Shown piece by piece: positions 22,560-31,905 of a stretch of DNA of 35,218 bases. The notes under the pieces were generated by a model. The model worked only from the letters and a program-made list of their open reading frames with translations. It made no database searches and was not told the DNA's origin. Source of the DNA: Candidatus Woesearchaeota archaeon (GTDB taxonomy: Archaea > Nanobdellota > Nanobdellia > Woesearchaeales > JASKKU01); assembly GCA_030154045.1 (NCBI GenBank), contig JASKKU010000008.1, positions 1 to 35,218 on the forward strand, read 5' to 3'. Numbering within the stretch: position 1 is the first letter of the stretch; each line of letters starts with the position of its first letter. Position numbers and translations under genes: made by a program.

Positions 22560-23804
22560 ATGACTGAGCATGATTTTTATGAAACAAAAGAGTTGCTAGA
22601 AAAGGAACTTGACGAACTTAGGGAGAAATATGGCTATGATAGAATGCCTAAACTTGAGATAAAAAGGGATGGTAGTGATATTACTATTTCCTTTGAGATT
22701 AGTGCGAATGTTGATAAAGCGCGCCTGATTAATATCTTTACAACAAACATCGGAGATATGAAAGTAAGTCCTTTTAAGGAAAATGAACTTTTATTGTTTT
22801 ACGGTAATAACTATGGTTTAAAGAATATGATTAGTTTTAATCAGTATCTTGATGGTACAAGGCATTATGTTTCAATTCATAAACGTGATAAGAATTTTTC
22901 TAATGCAGAAATTAATGCAATTTTAGAAGCGTATGTTGAGGGAAATTCAATAACTGAAGGAAAACAAGGCACTCTTGAACGATTATTAAATTATGGAGTT
23001 ACAGTTTATGACTCTAAAGAAAAACTTGGATGGGATTATATTGCAGGCTATGATGATGTTAAAGCTGAAATAAGAGATACAGTTATTCTTCCCCTTAAGC
23101 ATCCGGAGGTTTATGATGATATTGTTAAGGGCACCAGAATGAAGTTTGAGAGTATTCGTCCTAAAGCAGTTCTTTTTGAAGGCCCTCCTGGAACTGGCAA
23201 AACGACTACAGCAAAGATTATTGCGTCTGAAACTGAAATTCCATTAGTTTATGTTCCGATTGAGAGTATTATGACGAAGTGGTATGGAGAAAGTGAAAGG
23301 AATCTTGCAGGAATTTTTGATACTGCTAATGAATTTGATAATGCGATTTTATTTTTAGATGAAATTGATTCTTTGGCTACATCAAGAGATGACGGTATTC
23401 ATGAGGCAACGAGAAGAGTTTTATCAGTTCTACTTAGAAAGATTGATGGTATTGAATCCTCTGAACAAAATGTTATTGTGATAGGTTCTACGAATAGGAA
23501 ACAAGATTTAGACCCAGCATTACTAAGCAGGTTTGATGTAAGCATTTATTTTAGATTACCGAACTTAGAAGAAAGGGCAAAGATTTTTGGAAATTATGCC
23601 AAACATTTGAGGGATGAAGATAGATTAATTTTGGCAGAAAAATCTGAGAACTTTTCTGGAAGGAATATCAAAGATTTATGCGAGTATTGCGAACGAAGCT
23701 GGGCTTCCAAACGATTGAGAAATGAAGTAGACCAAGAACTGCCTACTTTAGATGAATATATTAGAGCTTTAGAGAGACGGAAGAGTTCTTTTGAAGGATT
23801 TTAA
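22560..23804 (+). CDS. Single-module AAA ATPase with unknown N-domain
   Basis: The 414 residues contain one classical AAA module at about 150-400: Walker A GPPGTGKT at 208-215, pore loop KWYGE at 240-244, Walker B ILFLDEID at 263-270, sensor GSTN and arginine finger LLSRFD. The aromatic pore loop and the KWYGESERN stretch resemble Cdc48/p97, Vps4 and katanin-like unfoldases. The first 145 residues are charged, with a short coiled coil at the start and an unrecognised alpha/beta region; they are neither the Cdc48 N-domain nor the PAN OB-domain. It probably forms a ring that threads a substrate. The ATG is 29.5 bp from the TATA box TTTATAAA at 22527-22534, so the mRNA is leaderless. Confidence 0.85.
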   Translation: MTEHDFYETKELLEKELDELREKYGYDRMPKLEIKRDGSDITISFEISANVDKARLINIFTTNIGDMKVSPFKENELLLFYGNNYGLKNMISFNQYLDGTRHYVSIHKRDKNFSNAEINAILEAYVEGNSITEGKQGTLERLLNYGVTVYDSKEKLGWDYIAGYDDVKAEIRDTVILPLKHPEVYDDIVKGTRMKFESIRPKAVLFEGPPGTGKTTTAKIIASETEIPLVYVPIESIMTKWYGESERNLAGIFDTANEFDNAILFLDEIDSLATSRDDGIHEATRRVLSVLLRKIDGIESSEQNVIVIGSTNRKQDLDPALLSRFDVSIYFRLPNLEERAKIFGNYAKHLRDEDRLILAEKSENFSGRNIKDLCEYCERSWASKRLRNEVDQELPTLDEYIRALERRKSSFEGF

Positions 23805-23881
23805 AGTTCTTTTTTCCTTTTTATAAATCTATAAAAAAACAAAAACTTTTAAATAGTTTCTTTGTGCGCATTTTTTGTGAT

Positions 23882-24007
23882 GCCGGCGTAGCTCAGCCTG
23901 GTCAGAGCGCTAGACTCATAAGTTTATGAGTGTTGAGCTTTACGCGATGAAAAGAAAGCTCTAACTGGGACATCTAGAGGTCCGGGGTTCAAAGCCCCGC
24001 GCCGGCA
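23882..24007 (+). tRNA. tRNA-Met (elongator, CAU) with intron
   Basis: Exons 23882-23920 and 23972-24007 join to a 75-base tRNA: acceptor GCCGGCG/CGCCGGC, D-arm GCTCAGCCTGGTCAGAGC, anticodon stem CTAGA/TCTAG around CTCATAA (anticodon CAT), T-arm CGGGG-TTCAAAG-CCCCG, discriminator A. The sequence resembles archaeal elongator tRNA-Met; an Ile2 tRNA read with modified C34 is the alternative. A TATA core TTTAAA at 23848-23853 is centred 31.5 bp upstream. Confidence 0.95.
23921..23971 (+). other. Archaeal tRNA intron (bulge-helix-bulge) in tRNA-Met
   Basis: The 51-base intron lies between positions 37 and 38. CTCA (23915-23918) pairs with TGGG (23966-23969) as the 4-bp central helix. The two 3-base bulges are TAA (23919-23921) and ACA (23970-23972), and outer helices GTT/AAC and CTAGA/TCTAG complete the motif. 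A 7-bp hairpin (GAGCTTT/AAAGCTC) forms the intron body. This is the canonical substrate of archaeal tRNA splicing endonuclease. Confidence 0.9.
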
Positions 24008-24069
24008 GACCCTTTTCTTAAATAATAAATAACTTAAATAATGAGCTTTTTTACTTATCTGGTGAAACC

Positions 24070-25671
24070 ATGGAAAATCCTTTTCAACCGATATTTATTC
24101 TGCCTGAAGGATATCAAAGATTGAGCGGAAGAAGTGCTTTAAGGAACAACATTGCTGCAGCCATAGAGGTTGCAGAAACTGTGAGAACTACTCTTGGTCC
24201 AAAAGGTATGGACAAGATGTTAGTGGATTCCTTAGGTAATGTGACTATTACAAATGATGGTGTTACGATTCTTAAAGAAATGGAGATAGAGCACCCTGCT
24301 GCAAAGATTATTGCAGATATTGCTAAAACTCAAGAAGAAGAGATTGGAGACGGAACTACTACGGCAGTTATTCTTGCAGGAGAGCTCTTGAAACAGGCTT
24401 TAGAACTGATAGATCAGAATGTTCATCCGAGCGCCATAACTAAAGGCTTTAGGTTGGCAAATGAGCAGGCTTTGAAAATTATTGGCGAGATTGCTATAGA
24501 TGTAGATGTTGATAAAGATGAACTATTGAAGAAAATTGCTATGACTGCAATGACTGGAAAGAATGCTGAGTTGGCTAAAGAACATCTTGCTGAAGAAGTT
24601 GTTAAAGCTGTTAGACTTCTTTCTTCTGAATTAAAGAGAGAGAACTTTAAGATTGTTGCTAAAGAGGGTGATTCCATACTTGACACTAAGACGATTCATG
24701 GCATAGTCATAGATAAAGAGAGGGTTCATCCTGCAATGCCTGAAAGGATTGAAAATGCTAAGATTGCCCTTTTGGATACTCCTCTTGAAATTAGAGATCT
24801 AGATATTGATGCTAAGATCCAGATTACTGAGCCCGACAAGATTCAGGAGTTTCTAAATATGGAGGAACAGATTCTTACAGATATGGTCGATAAAATTGTA
24901 GAGAGCGGAGCTAATGTAGTGTTCTGTCAGAAAGGGATTGATGAGATTGCGCAATTTTTGCTAGCGAGAAGGGGCATTCTTGCAGTAAGAAGAGTTAAAA
25001 GAACCGATTTGGAGCTTTTAGCTAAGGCAACAGGTGCTCAAATTATTACTAACTTACTACAATTGGATAAATACAGTTTAGGCCACTCAGATGTTGTTTA
25101 TGAAGAGAAAGTTGGCGATGAAAATATGATTTTTGTGGAAGGTTGCAAGAATCCTAAAGCTCTCACAATCCTAGTTAGGGGCGCTACAGAGCAAGTTGTG
25201 GAAGAGGTTAAACGAGCATTAGAAGATGCTATAGGAGATTGCATCTCTGTAATAAAGAGCAAGAAAGTGGTTGCAGGTGCTGGCGCTTGCGAAGTTGAGC
25301 TTGCTTTAAGATTGAAAGAATTTGCTTCAAAGTTTAAAGGCAAGGAACAAATCGTAATAGAATCTTTTGCTAATGCTGTTGAGGTTGTACCCAAGACTCT
25401 TGCAGAAAATTCAGGTTTTGATTCAATTGAAAAACTCGGCGAACTTAGGGCTGTCCATAAAAAAGGGAATAAAAACCATGGTTTAAATGTTGATACAGGT
25501 AAGGTTGTGGATTGTTTAGAAGAAGGAATTCTAGAACCTATGAAGATTAAGGTGCAAGCGATAAATTCAGCATCAGAAGTCGCCAGTTTGATCTTAAGAG
25601 TGGATGATGTAATTTCAGCAGGCAAGAAAATTAAGGATGAGATTGACAACGAGAAAAGCAAATCTTCATAA
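24070..25671 (+). CDS. thsA: Thermosome subunit (group II chaperonin)
   Basis: The 533-residue protein matches archaeal thermosome/CCT subunits, which form double rings that fold proteins using ATP. Visible signatures are [21 protein letters not shown], the ATP-site [15 protein letters not shown] near residues 97-111, and the late [13 protein letters not shown] and [13 protein letters not shown]. The C-terminus ends DNEKSKSS and lacks the Gly-Met-rich tail of many subunits. The ATG is preceded by GGTGA. The DUF460 gene follows after eight bases, so they likely share a transcript. Only one subunit gene is seen here. Confidence 0.97.
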   Translation: MENPFQPIFILPEGYQRLSGRSALRNNIAAAIEVAETVRTTLGPKGMDKMLVDSLGNVTITNDGVTILKEMEIEHPAAKIIADIAKTQEEEIGDGTTTAVILAGELLKQALELIDQNVHPSAITKGFRLANEQALKIIGEIAIDVDVDKDELLKKIAMTAMTGKNAELAKEHLAEEVVKAVRLLSSELKRENFKIVAKEGDSILDTKTIHGIVIDKERVHPAMPERIENAKIALLDTPLEIRDLDIDAKIQITEPDKIQEFLNMEEQILTDMVDKIVESGANVVFCQKGIDEIAQFLLARRGILAVRRVKRTDLELLAKATGAQIITNLLQLDKYSLGHSDVVYEEKVGDENMIFVEGCKNPKALTILVRGATEQVVEEVKRALEDAIGDCISVIKSKKVVAGAGACEVELALRLKEFASKFKGKEQIVIESFANAVEVVPKTLAENSGFDSIEKLGELRAVHKKGNKNHGLNVDTGKVVDCLEEGILEPMKIKVQAINSASEVASLILRVDDVISAGKKIKDEIDNEKSKSS

Positions 25672-25679
25672 TTTTTAAA

Positions 25680-26777
25680 ATGCTAACTATTGTTGGGTTA
25701 GACCCAGGAACAACTTTTGGTTTAGCTATTCTCGATTTGGATTCTAACATTGTTTTTTTAGGAAGTTTTAGAGTCCATGATTTAAAGACAATCATTGATA
25801 AGGTGTTTGAGTTTGGAAAACCTCTGGTTTTAGCTACAGATAAAGTTAAGGTTCCTAGTTTTATTCAGAATTTAAGTTCCCGTTTGGGAGTAAAGGTTAT
25901 AACTCCGAAATATGATATTTCTTTGAGAGAAAAAAACGAGATAAATAGAATTTATGACTTTATCGCGAACAACTCTCATGAGAGAGATGCTTTGGCAGGA
26001 GCGTTTTTTGCATATAAAACTTTAAAAGCTACTGTTGAAAAGGTAAGGCGGTCAGCGCAGGATATGTTTGAGGATACGTTGCCTTTGGTTATAAACAAGG
26101 AACAGAATCTTAATGCTGTTCTAAGTTCATTCTCAGAAAAAACCGAACAGACTAAGAAACCTGCTGTTAAGACAAAGTCTGAACTACATAAACAAAGGTT
26201 GAGTGCAAAGATATCTGAACTAAAAAGTGAGATTAGATTTTTGAAGTTTGAGATTTTTGAGCTTAAGTCAAAGCTTAAAGAAAAAGACCTTAAGATTTCG
26301 TCTTTGAAAAAAGAGGTTAATACAAAAGTTAGAGCAGCTTTGGAGAAAAAACAACAGCATCTGTTTAAAGTGATTCAAGATAAAGAGCAAGCAATAGATG
26401 CTTTGTCAAAGAAGATTAAAGAACTTGAGGAAGAAAACAAAAAAATTAAAAATATTTTGTCTTCTCAGGTTTTATTGGTTGTACCAAAGGAAGTTTCTCT
26501 GACAACTAAAACAAAAATTAAAGACAAATATCTTTTTGTAAAACATTCGCTTGTTGATGAAGACTTTGTTAAAAACTTGTTTGATAAGGGCATTTTTATT
26601 CTTACAGATAATCATAAACTGAAGAATTTAATTTATTTGAAAAAGATATATTATGAAACTGGTAGATTTGTAGTTGTAAGTTTAAACGATGTTGAGGAAG
26701 CGTTATCTCAAAAACATGATGTTGATTTATACCAGTTTATAGAAGAGTACAAGAAAAAAAGAAGAGAACGATTATAA
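25680..26777 (+). CDS. DUF460 (COG2433) RNase H-fold protein, short form
   Basis: The 365 residues start with a RuvC/RNase H-like domain: GLDPGTTFGLAILDLD at about 6-21, LATDKVKVPSF, and SHERDALAGAFFAYK, which are typical of the archaeal DUF460 family. A linker and a coiled coil of about 110 residues (roughly 165-275) follow, then a C-terminal domain ending in a basic tail. Family members are commonly 600 residues or more, so this is a reduced form. The acidic residues of the first domain (D8, the D in ATDK, and the E and D in HERDA) suggest nuclease activity, but none is established here. It sits eight bases after the thermosome gene. The last six bases overlap the HisRS stop on the other strand. 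Confidence 0.85.
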   Translation: MLTIVGLDPGTTFGLAILDLDSNIVFLGSFRVHDLKTIIDKVFEFGKPLVLATDKVKVPSFIQNLSSRLGVKVITPKYDISLREKNEINRIYDFIANNSHERDALAGAFFAYKTLKATVEKVRRSAQDMFEDTLPLVINKEQNLNAVLSSFSEKTEQTKKPAVKTKSELHKQRLSAKISELKSEIRFLKFEIFELKSKLKEKDLKISSLKKEVNTKVRAALEKKQQHLFKVIQDKEQAIDALSKKIKELEEENKKIKNILSSQVLLVVPKEVSLTTKTKIKDKYLFVKHSLVDEDFVKNLFDKGIFILTDNHKLKNLIYLKKIYYETGRFVVVSLNDVEEALSQKHDVDLYQFIEEYKKKRRERL

Positions 26778-28073
26778 TTCAGATTTCAGTTCTTTTATTG
26801 CATCGCTTAAGGTTATCTGTTTTTGTTCGCCGGTTTTTAGGTCCTTCAAACTGATTTTGTTTCCTTCTTCAATAAAAATCGCTTTTGAAAAGTTTTGTTC
26901 GTTAGCGTATTTCAACTGTTTCTTTAAACTTCTCTTCATTAAATCAAGTTCGCAGATTATTCCTTCTTTTCTTAGTTGGTTCACGACTTTGAAACCTTCT
27001 TTTATCTGGTTTTCGTTGAAGTAGCATACTAAAACTTTTAATTCATCTCCTAACAACTTGTTTTTTAGTTCTGGATTTTTATCGATGATATCAATAATTC
27101 TCTCAATGCCAAAAGATATTCCAACGGCCGGCGTTTTTATACCAGATAATAACTCTACCAAATTATCATAACGACCGCCACCGTTTATTGAACCCACTTC
27201 TTGATAATTGTTTAATCTAACTTCAAAAATTGGGCCAGTATAATAATCAAAACCTCTAGCAAGTGTTAAATCTATTGCAATTTTGTCATAGAAATCGAGT
27301 CCGCTTGATAAATCTAAGATCTCTTTCAATTCGTTTATTCCTTCTAGCGCAAGTTGATTTTTTGTTTTTTCTTCTAGGATTTTGAGTTTCTTTAAGTTGT
27401 CTTTTTCATTTAAAGGCAGGATTTTTTTTATTTTTGTGAACAGCATTTCATCAAAGTTGTTTTCCTGTAATTCTTTTTTGACGCCTTCTTCTCCAATCTT
27501 ATTTAGCTTGTCAAGTATTCTGATAACTTGAACAACTTCGTCATTTTTTAAGCCCAATTCTTCTAGGATGCCCTGAAGGACTTTTCTGTTGTTTAGGAAT
27601 ATTGTGAAATTAGTTAAACCTAGTTTGTTTAGAGCTTGGTTAACAATCGATAATAACTCAACTTCACAAAGCATGCTTTCTGAACCAAAGATATCTATGT
27701 CCATTTGCATGAATTCTCTGTACCTGCCTTGTTGAGGATTCTCATAACGCCAGACTTTTCCATACGAGTAGGCTTTAATAGGTTTTTTTAATTCAGGATG
27801 CGAAGCAATGATTCTGCTTAATTGTGTTGTCAAGTCAAACCTTAAACCAAGTTTTCTACCAGCTTTATCTTTAAACGTGTAGATTTCTTTCTCTATTTCA
27901 GGACCACTTTTCTTGGTTAGAATCTCAAAATGCTCAATTGCAGGACCTTCCCATTTCTTGAAGTTGGCTTTCTCAAAGACTTCTTCAATAATTTTGATTA
28001 CTTTTTTCCTTACTTCCATCTCTCCTGGTGCAAAATCCCGCGTACCTTTTGGACCTGTTAACTCGTTCATCAT
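26772..28073 (-). CDS. hisS: Histidyl-tRNA synthetase
   Basis: The 433-residue class II synthetase attaches histidine to tRNA-His. Motif 1 follows the N-terminal GPKGTRDF. Motif 2 is YGKVWRYENPQQGRYREFMQMD. The histidine-specific motif is LARGFDYYTGPIFEV, and motif 3 is GGGRYDNL...AVGISFGIERI. A C-terminal anticodon-binding domain (about 345-433) completes the usual length. The protein opens with two Met codons, at 28073 and 28070. A TATA-like ATAAATAAAT about 25-28 bp upstream fits a leaderless start. Confidence 0.96.
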   Translation of the reverse strand: MMNELTGPKGTRDFAPGEMEVRKKVIKIIEEVFEKANFKKWEGPAIEHFEILTKKSGPEIEKEIYTFKDKAGRKLGLRFDLTTQLSRIIASHPELKKPIKAYSYGKVWRYENPQQGRYREFMQMDIDIFGSESMLCEVELLSIVNQALNKLGLTNFTIFLNNRKVLQGILEELGLKNDEVVQVIRILDKLNKIGEEGVKKELQENNFDEMLFTKIKKILPLNEKDNLKKLKILEEKTKNQLALEGINELKEILDLSSGLDFYDKIAIDLTLARGFDYYTGPIFEVRLNNYQEVGSINGGGRYDNLVELLSGIKTPAVGISFGIERIIDIIDKNPELKNKLLGDELKVLVCYFNENQIKEGFKVVNQLRKEGIICELDLMKRSLKKQLKYANEQNFSKAIFIEEGNKISLKDLKTGEQKQITLSDAIKELKSEL

Positions 28074-28251
28074 CTCTTAAGATAGAGTTTTGATTTATTT
28101 ATGTTTTGGTTTGGTATTCTGTAATGTATGCGATTAAGGGAAATTGCGAAGCGATGCAAAAGAAATTGGGAAAAATTTCTCAAAATTTTACCGATTAATG
28201 GCTGTTATCTGAGCTGAGCGAAATAATGGGGAATTTTTTAAAGTTTGCCAA

Positions 28252-28962
28252 TCATTTTTGTAATGTCTTAATAATTTCTTTCCCTATATCTTTTATAGGT
28301 TCTGATAGGTGCAGTTTACTCGCTAATTCAGAGATCTTTTTGAGTAAAAGAACATATCTGTTTTTAATGCGATCCCTTAAAGTATTCTGTTCTACTTTTT
28401 GAGCAAAAGTAATAGAATCAACGAATTTAACATTTTTAAAGTGTTTTGATTTATAAACAAAATTATCAACTACTTTTTTAGGACCAGGCCAGCTAAGAGT
28501 ATCGTGAAAAGCCATTATTCCTCCGTTTATAACTTTAGGGAACCACAAGTCGAAATCTAATTTAACTGATTCGTATTTATGATCGCCGTCAATAAAGATA
28601 AGTTCCACCGGTTTATTAAAAGTCTTTGCCGCTTCTTCAGAAGTTTTAACAATCGGGATGATTATATCATCTACTCCTGCATTTTTAATATTTTTTTTAA
28701 ATTCCTCAAAAGACTTGTTTCTTTTACCTTTTTGGTGTTTGGAAGGAGTAGAATGTGGATCAATCGCATAAATTTTAACTTTGTTCCCGCTTTTAGATCC
28801 GCTGGCCAACCAGACTGTAGACCTTCCGTTACAAGAGCCAATCTCGACAATTACTCCCCTTCCTTTACAGTTTTTTGCAAGATTAAAAAGCAATTCCCCT
28901 TCTCTGTCACTTAACCAACCAAAAATTTTATTTGCAATTTTTTTAGTTTCTTTAATGTTCAT
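28252..28962 (-). CDS. Class I SAM-dependent methyltransferase (Methyltransf_24-like)
   Basis: The 236-residue protein has a Rossmann methyltransferase core: motif I VIVEIGSCNGRSTVWLA at about 37-53, an acidic motif II YAIDPHS, LIFIDGDHKYESVKLDFDLW, and GGIMAFHDT. The IDGDH and HDT pair is typical of the TylF/CmcI-like group that modifies sugars or small molecules and binds a metal. The C-terminal 50 residues are basic and helical. It is flanked by two noncoding gaps of about 180 and 210 bp, larger than most here, so it may be an insertion (inference). A TATA-like TTTATAAA at about 28988-28995 is 29 bp from the ATG. The substrate is unknown; surface glycans are a possibility. Confidence 0.8.
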   Translation of the reverse strand: MNIKETKKIANKIFGWLSDREGELLFNLAKNCKGRGVIVEIGSCNGRSTVWLASGSKSGNKVKIYAIDPHSTPSKHQKGKRNKSFEEFKKNIKNAGVDDIIIPIVKTSEEAAKTFNKPVELIFIDGDHKYESVKLDFDLWFPKVINGGIMAFHDTLSWPGPKKVVDNFVYKSKHFKNVKFVDSITFAQKVEQNTLRDRIKNRYVLLLKKISELASKLHLSEPIKDIGKEIIKTLQK

Positions 28963-29172
28963 AACTTATATATGCTTCCTAAAACTTTTATAAATTGTTC
29001 TTTTTAATCTTTTTAAGTAGATAGTGTGTCAATTTATAGTAACTATGATTTTTCCTCAGACTCACATAGAACCTAATTTTGATAAAATAACTCTGACTTT
29101 GTCTCGTTCGTCATAACCTTAAAAAAAAGAAAAAATTTAAAAATGCCGCATTTACCCGTTCAAAATTAGAAA

Positions 29173-29775
29173 ATGTCATCCGAAGTTAAGTTTTTTAATA
29201 GGTGGGGTATTGAAGGAATTGAAGTAGAGGATCCTGGCTTAAAAGCTTATATTACTTTAACTCCAAGGTTTGTGCCTAAAACCGGAGCAAGGTATGCTGG
29301 TTTAAGGTTCTACAAGTCAAAGATATCAATTGTTGAGAGATTAATAAACAAACTCTTTGTTCCAGGTCATAGAGGTAAGAAGCACAAAATTACATCAGGT
29401 CACGCTGTTGGTAAGACCTCTAATGCATATAATGCTGTTTATAGAGCTTTAGAGATACTAGAACAGAGAACTGGAGAGAATCCAATCAAAGTTTTGGTTA
29501 AAGCTGTTGAGAATGCTGCGCCTAGAGAAGAGATTGTTTCAATCGAGTATGGCGGTGCAAGATATCCTAAAGCTGTTGAGTGCGCTCCTCAACGCAGGGT
29601 TGACCTTGCTTTGAGAAACTTTGTTATTGGAACTTACAATAGGAGTTTCAAATCTAAGAAAACCTTGGCAGAGTGTTTAGCTGAGGAACTATTAGCTGCT
29701 TACAGACTAGACCCAAGTTCTTTCGCAATTTCAAAGAAAGTTGAGCTAGAGAAGCAGGCTGACGCTTCAAGATAA
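29173..29775 (+). CDS. rps7: Ribosomal protein uS7
   Basis: The 200 residues match archaeal uS7, which organises the head of the small ribosomal subunit. Conserved stretches include TGARYAGLRFYKSKISIVERLINKL, NAYNAVYRALEILEQRTGENP, YGGARYPKAVECAPQRRVDLALR and the C-terminal SFAISKKVELEKQA. In many archaea uS7 lies with uS12 and elongation factors; here it stands alone between unrelated genes. A TATA-like TTTAAA at 29136-29141 gives a leader of only a few bases. Confidence 0.97.
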   Translation: MSSEVKFFNRWGIEGIEVEDPGLKAYITLTPRFVPKTGARYAGLRFYKSKISIVERLINKLFVPGHRGKKHKITSGHAVGKTSNAYNAVYRALEILEQRTGENPIKVLVKAVENAAPREEIVSIEYGGARYPKAVECAPQRRVDLALRNFVIGTYNRSFKSKKTLAECLAEELLAAYRLDPSSFAISKKVELEKQADASR

Positions 29776-29801
29776 ATTTAGAGTTGTTTTTTTATTTCTG
29801 T

Positions 29802-31826
29802 TTAGATTATATTTATCTCTTCTCTTTTGTTTTTATAATCAGGCCTTACTTTGAAACCGTAGATTATTAGATAATTCCATAAGAAACCAGGCCTTTTAAC
29901 GAGCCTTACAACAAAACCGTTATTCTTGAATTTTTGTTCTAATTCGAGTTCGTTGCTTAAATATGGTGGATTTGGTAAAAATCCAAACAAATCACAGAAT
30001 TCTATAAAGTAAATCTGGCCGAAATCTTTAAGTTTCATCTTAACTCTTTTTAAAAATTCGTCTAAGTCGTTAACTGAATCAAGTATTCCATTGAATATTA
30101 GTACATCTGCTTTTTCCTCAAACTTAAGTTCAAGATTTGGGTCGTGTATTGTATAAAAGTCGTAAACTAGGATTTCTTTGTTTAATTGAATCTTGCTTAT
30201 CCTGTCTTCAACAATTTCTAAATTTCTCTCTGTTTGATCAGCCGCAATAATTCTGGAGGTAGCATCAGCATGTTTTATTAGTTCTTGTGTTAAGGTTCCA
30301 ACACCACAACCGTATTCTACAATAGTTTTGTCCTTTAAATCTCCTATTAGGGTAATGATTTCTTTTCTAATCTTTCTCGGGAGATTAACAGATTCTAGTA
30401 GAATGTAAGTTTTAGTGAGGTGTTCATTAAAAAAAGATTTTAGCTTTGGATTGTTGTATAACTGCATTAATAGATAGAATGGGAACCCAATTAAAATGAA
30501 GGATAAAGCAACGCTAAATAATATGGTAGCATTTGCTTGATATTTTATCCAAACTGCGATAATCAGAATAAGAATAAATGTAGTGATTAAAGGTCCAATC
30601 TTGCCTGCTGGTGCTTTAAATGGCCTTTCTAAGTTAGGTTTTTTTATTCTTAAATATGTGACTGCAATTAACATCGCGCTAATCATAGCAAAGCTTAAAG
30701 GCATAAGGATTTGAACTAAGGTGGCATAACCTGATTTTGTTAAGCCTATGAATGTAAATAAAATCATAATTATACTCTGGAAAATGATAGCACGGTAAGG
30801 TGTTTTGTAAACAGGGTGTACCTTGTTTAATTGTGGAATGAAAACTTTGTCTCTTGCCATAGCCATTAACAACCTTGGAGCACTTACTATCCAGTCAGCA
30901 GCTGAACCAAGTATGCTTAGAAAAATAAGGATTGAAAGTAGTTGTGAACCTTTTTCCCCCAAGAAATCAAAACCCAGTTTTTGATAGACCCAGCCAGGAT
31001 TTTCTTCTTGAAGAGCAGAATTGCTTAAATTAGCAACACCGAAGTAGCCTATGATTACAACAAGCGAAAGTATAGATACAATAGATAATATGATTTGAGC
31101 CCAGATTACTGCTTTAGGCACAACTTTTGAAGGATTTTTTGTTTCTTCGGATAATGAAAAAACGCTTTCCATTCCTAAGAAAATATCTGCGATAAATATC
31201 AAAGTTATAAACAGGTTGGTAAAATTTGCTTTGAAGTTGTTGGAAAGAAAGAAAGGGTTAAAGTTGGATAACGAAAAATTTCCTGAAAAAAAGATGACTA
31301 TGATAACTGCAATTATGAGTATAAGCTGTAATAATCCAAAAAACATAACAAACATAGAACTGAATTCGATTCCTCTGAAAGCAACATAATTAAATAATAT
31401 CAGAATTAGTATGCCGAGCACAATTTTGAACAAACTAGCGTTAATTGGAATATTAAAAAGAACAATAACCTCTTGCTGGAAGAAGTATTGCAATGCTGAG
31501 ACAACTAGCATTGCAGTAGTAAGGTTTCCTATGATCCATTCTATCCAACCTATTAAGAAACCTGTAAATTGGTTGTAAGCTTGTTTCGCGAATTCATAAA
31601 CTCCACCAATTGAAGGAAACATACTGGCAAGTTCTGCGAAGTATAGTACAATAACCATACTTAACAGCCCAACCAAAATCCAAGAGATTACTGCGCTTCC
31701 GCCACTCATCTGAACGCTAATAGCAGGAACAAAGAATATGCCTGAGCCCATAACTGAAGTTATAGCAAGAATTATTAAGATTGGCAGGTTTAATGATTTC
31801 TTTAATTCAGAATTGTTATTGTCCAT
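29802..31826 (-). CDS. Amino acid permease (APC) fused to a SAM methyltransferase
   Basis: One open frame of 674 residues joins two proteins. Residues 1 to about 457 are an APC-superfamily transporter with roughly 12 membrane segments; the conserved start is ITSVMGSGIFFVPAI, and GGVYEFAKQAY and SEETKNPSKVVPKA follow. Residues from about 470 are a class I methyltransferase: motif I VEYGCGVGTLTQELI near 503-517, then IIAADQT, DVLIFNGILDSV, GQIYFIEF and a C-terminal WNYLIIYGFKV. The C-terminal part recalls PmtA-like phospholipid or KsgA-like methyltransferases, but the substrate cannot be assigned. An AGAGGAC Shine-Dalgarno lies upstream of the ATG. The frame is continuous, with no stop or start signal at the junction near base 30455. 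Confidence 0.88.
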   Translation of the reverse strand: MDNNNSELKKSLNLPILIILAITSVMGSGIFFVPAISVQMSGGSAVISWILVGLLSMVIVLYFAELASMFPSIGGVYEFAKQAYNQFTGFLIGWIEWIIGNLTTAMLVVSALQYFFQQEVIVLFNIPINASLFKIVLGILILILFNYVAFRGIEFSSMFVMFFGLLQLILIIAVIIVIFFSGNFSLSNFNPFFLSNNFKANFTNLFITLIFIADIFLGMESVFSLSEETKNPSKVVPKAVIWAQIILSIVSILSLVVIIGYFGVANLSNSALQEENPGWVYQKLGFDFLGEKGSQLLSILIFLSILGSAADWIVSAPRLLMAMARDKVFIPQLNKVHPVYKTPYRAIIFQSIIMILFTFIGLTKSGYATLVQILMPLSFAMISAMLIAVTYLRIKKPNLERPFKAPAGKIGPLITTFILILIIAVWIKYQANATILFSVALSFILIGFPFYLLMQLYNNPKLKSFFNEHLTKTYILLESVNLPRKIRKEIITLIGDLKDKTIVEYGCGVGTLTQELIKHADATSRIIAADQTERNLEIVEDRISKIQLNKEILVYDFYTIHDPNLELKFEEKADVLIFNGILDSVNDLDEFLKRVKMKLKDFGQIYFIEFCDLFGFLPNPPYLSNELELEQKFKNNGFVVRLVKRPGFLWNYLIIYGFKVRPDYKNKREEINII

Positions 31827-31905
31827 TCTTTGTCCTCTCTTTCATGAAAGTTTTTGAATCTTTTTATTTTTTTGTTAGTATTTATAAGTCTTAATAAAAA
31901 AAGTT

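Noticed and set aside
23915-23930. Perfect inverted repeat CTCATAAGTTTATGAG in the tRNA-Met gene
   Set aside because: It is probably a by-product. The bulge-helix-bulge pairing of CTCA with TGGG explains the splice sites and conflicts with this hairpin.
25098-25661. 187-residue open frame antisense to the thermosome gene
   Set aside because: Thermosome is certain on the other strand; the antisense product is low-complexity Ser/Leu-rich sequence.
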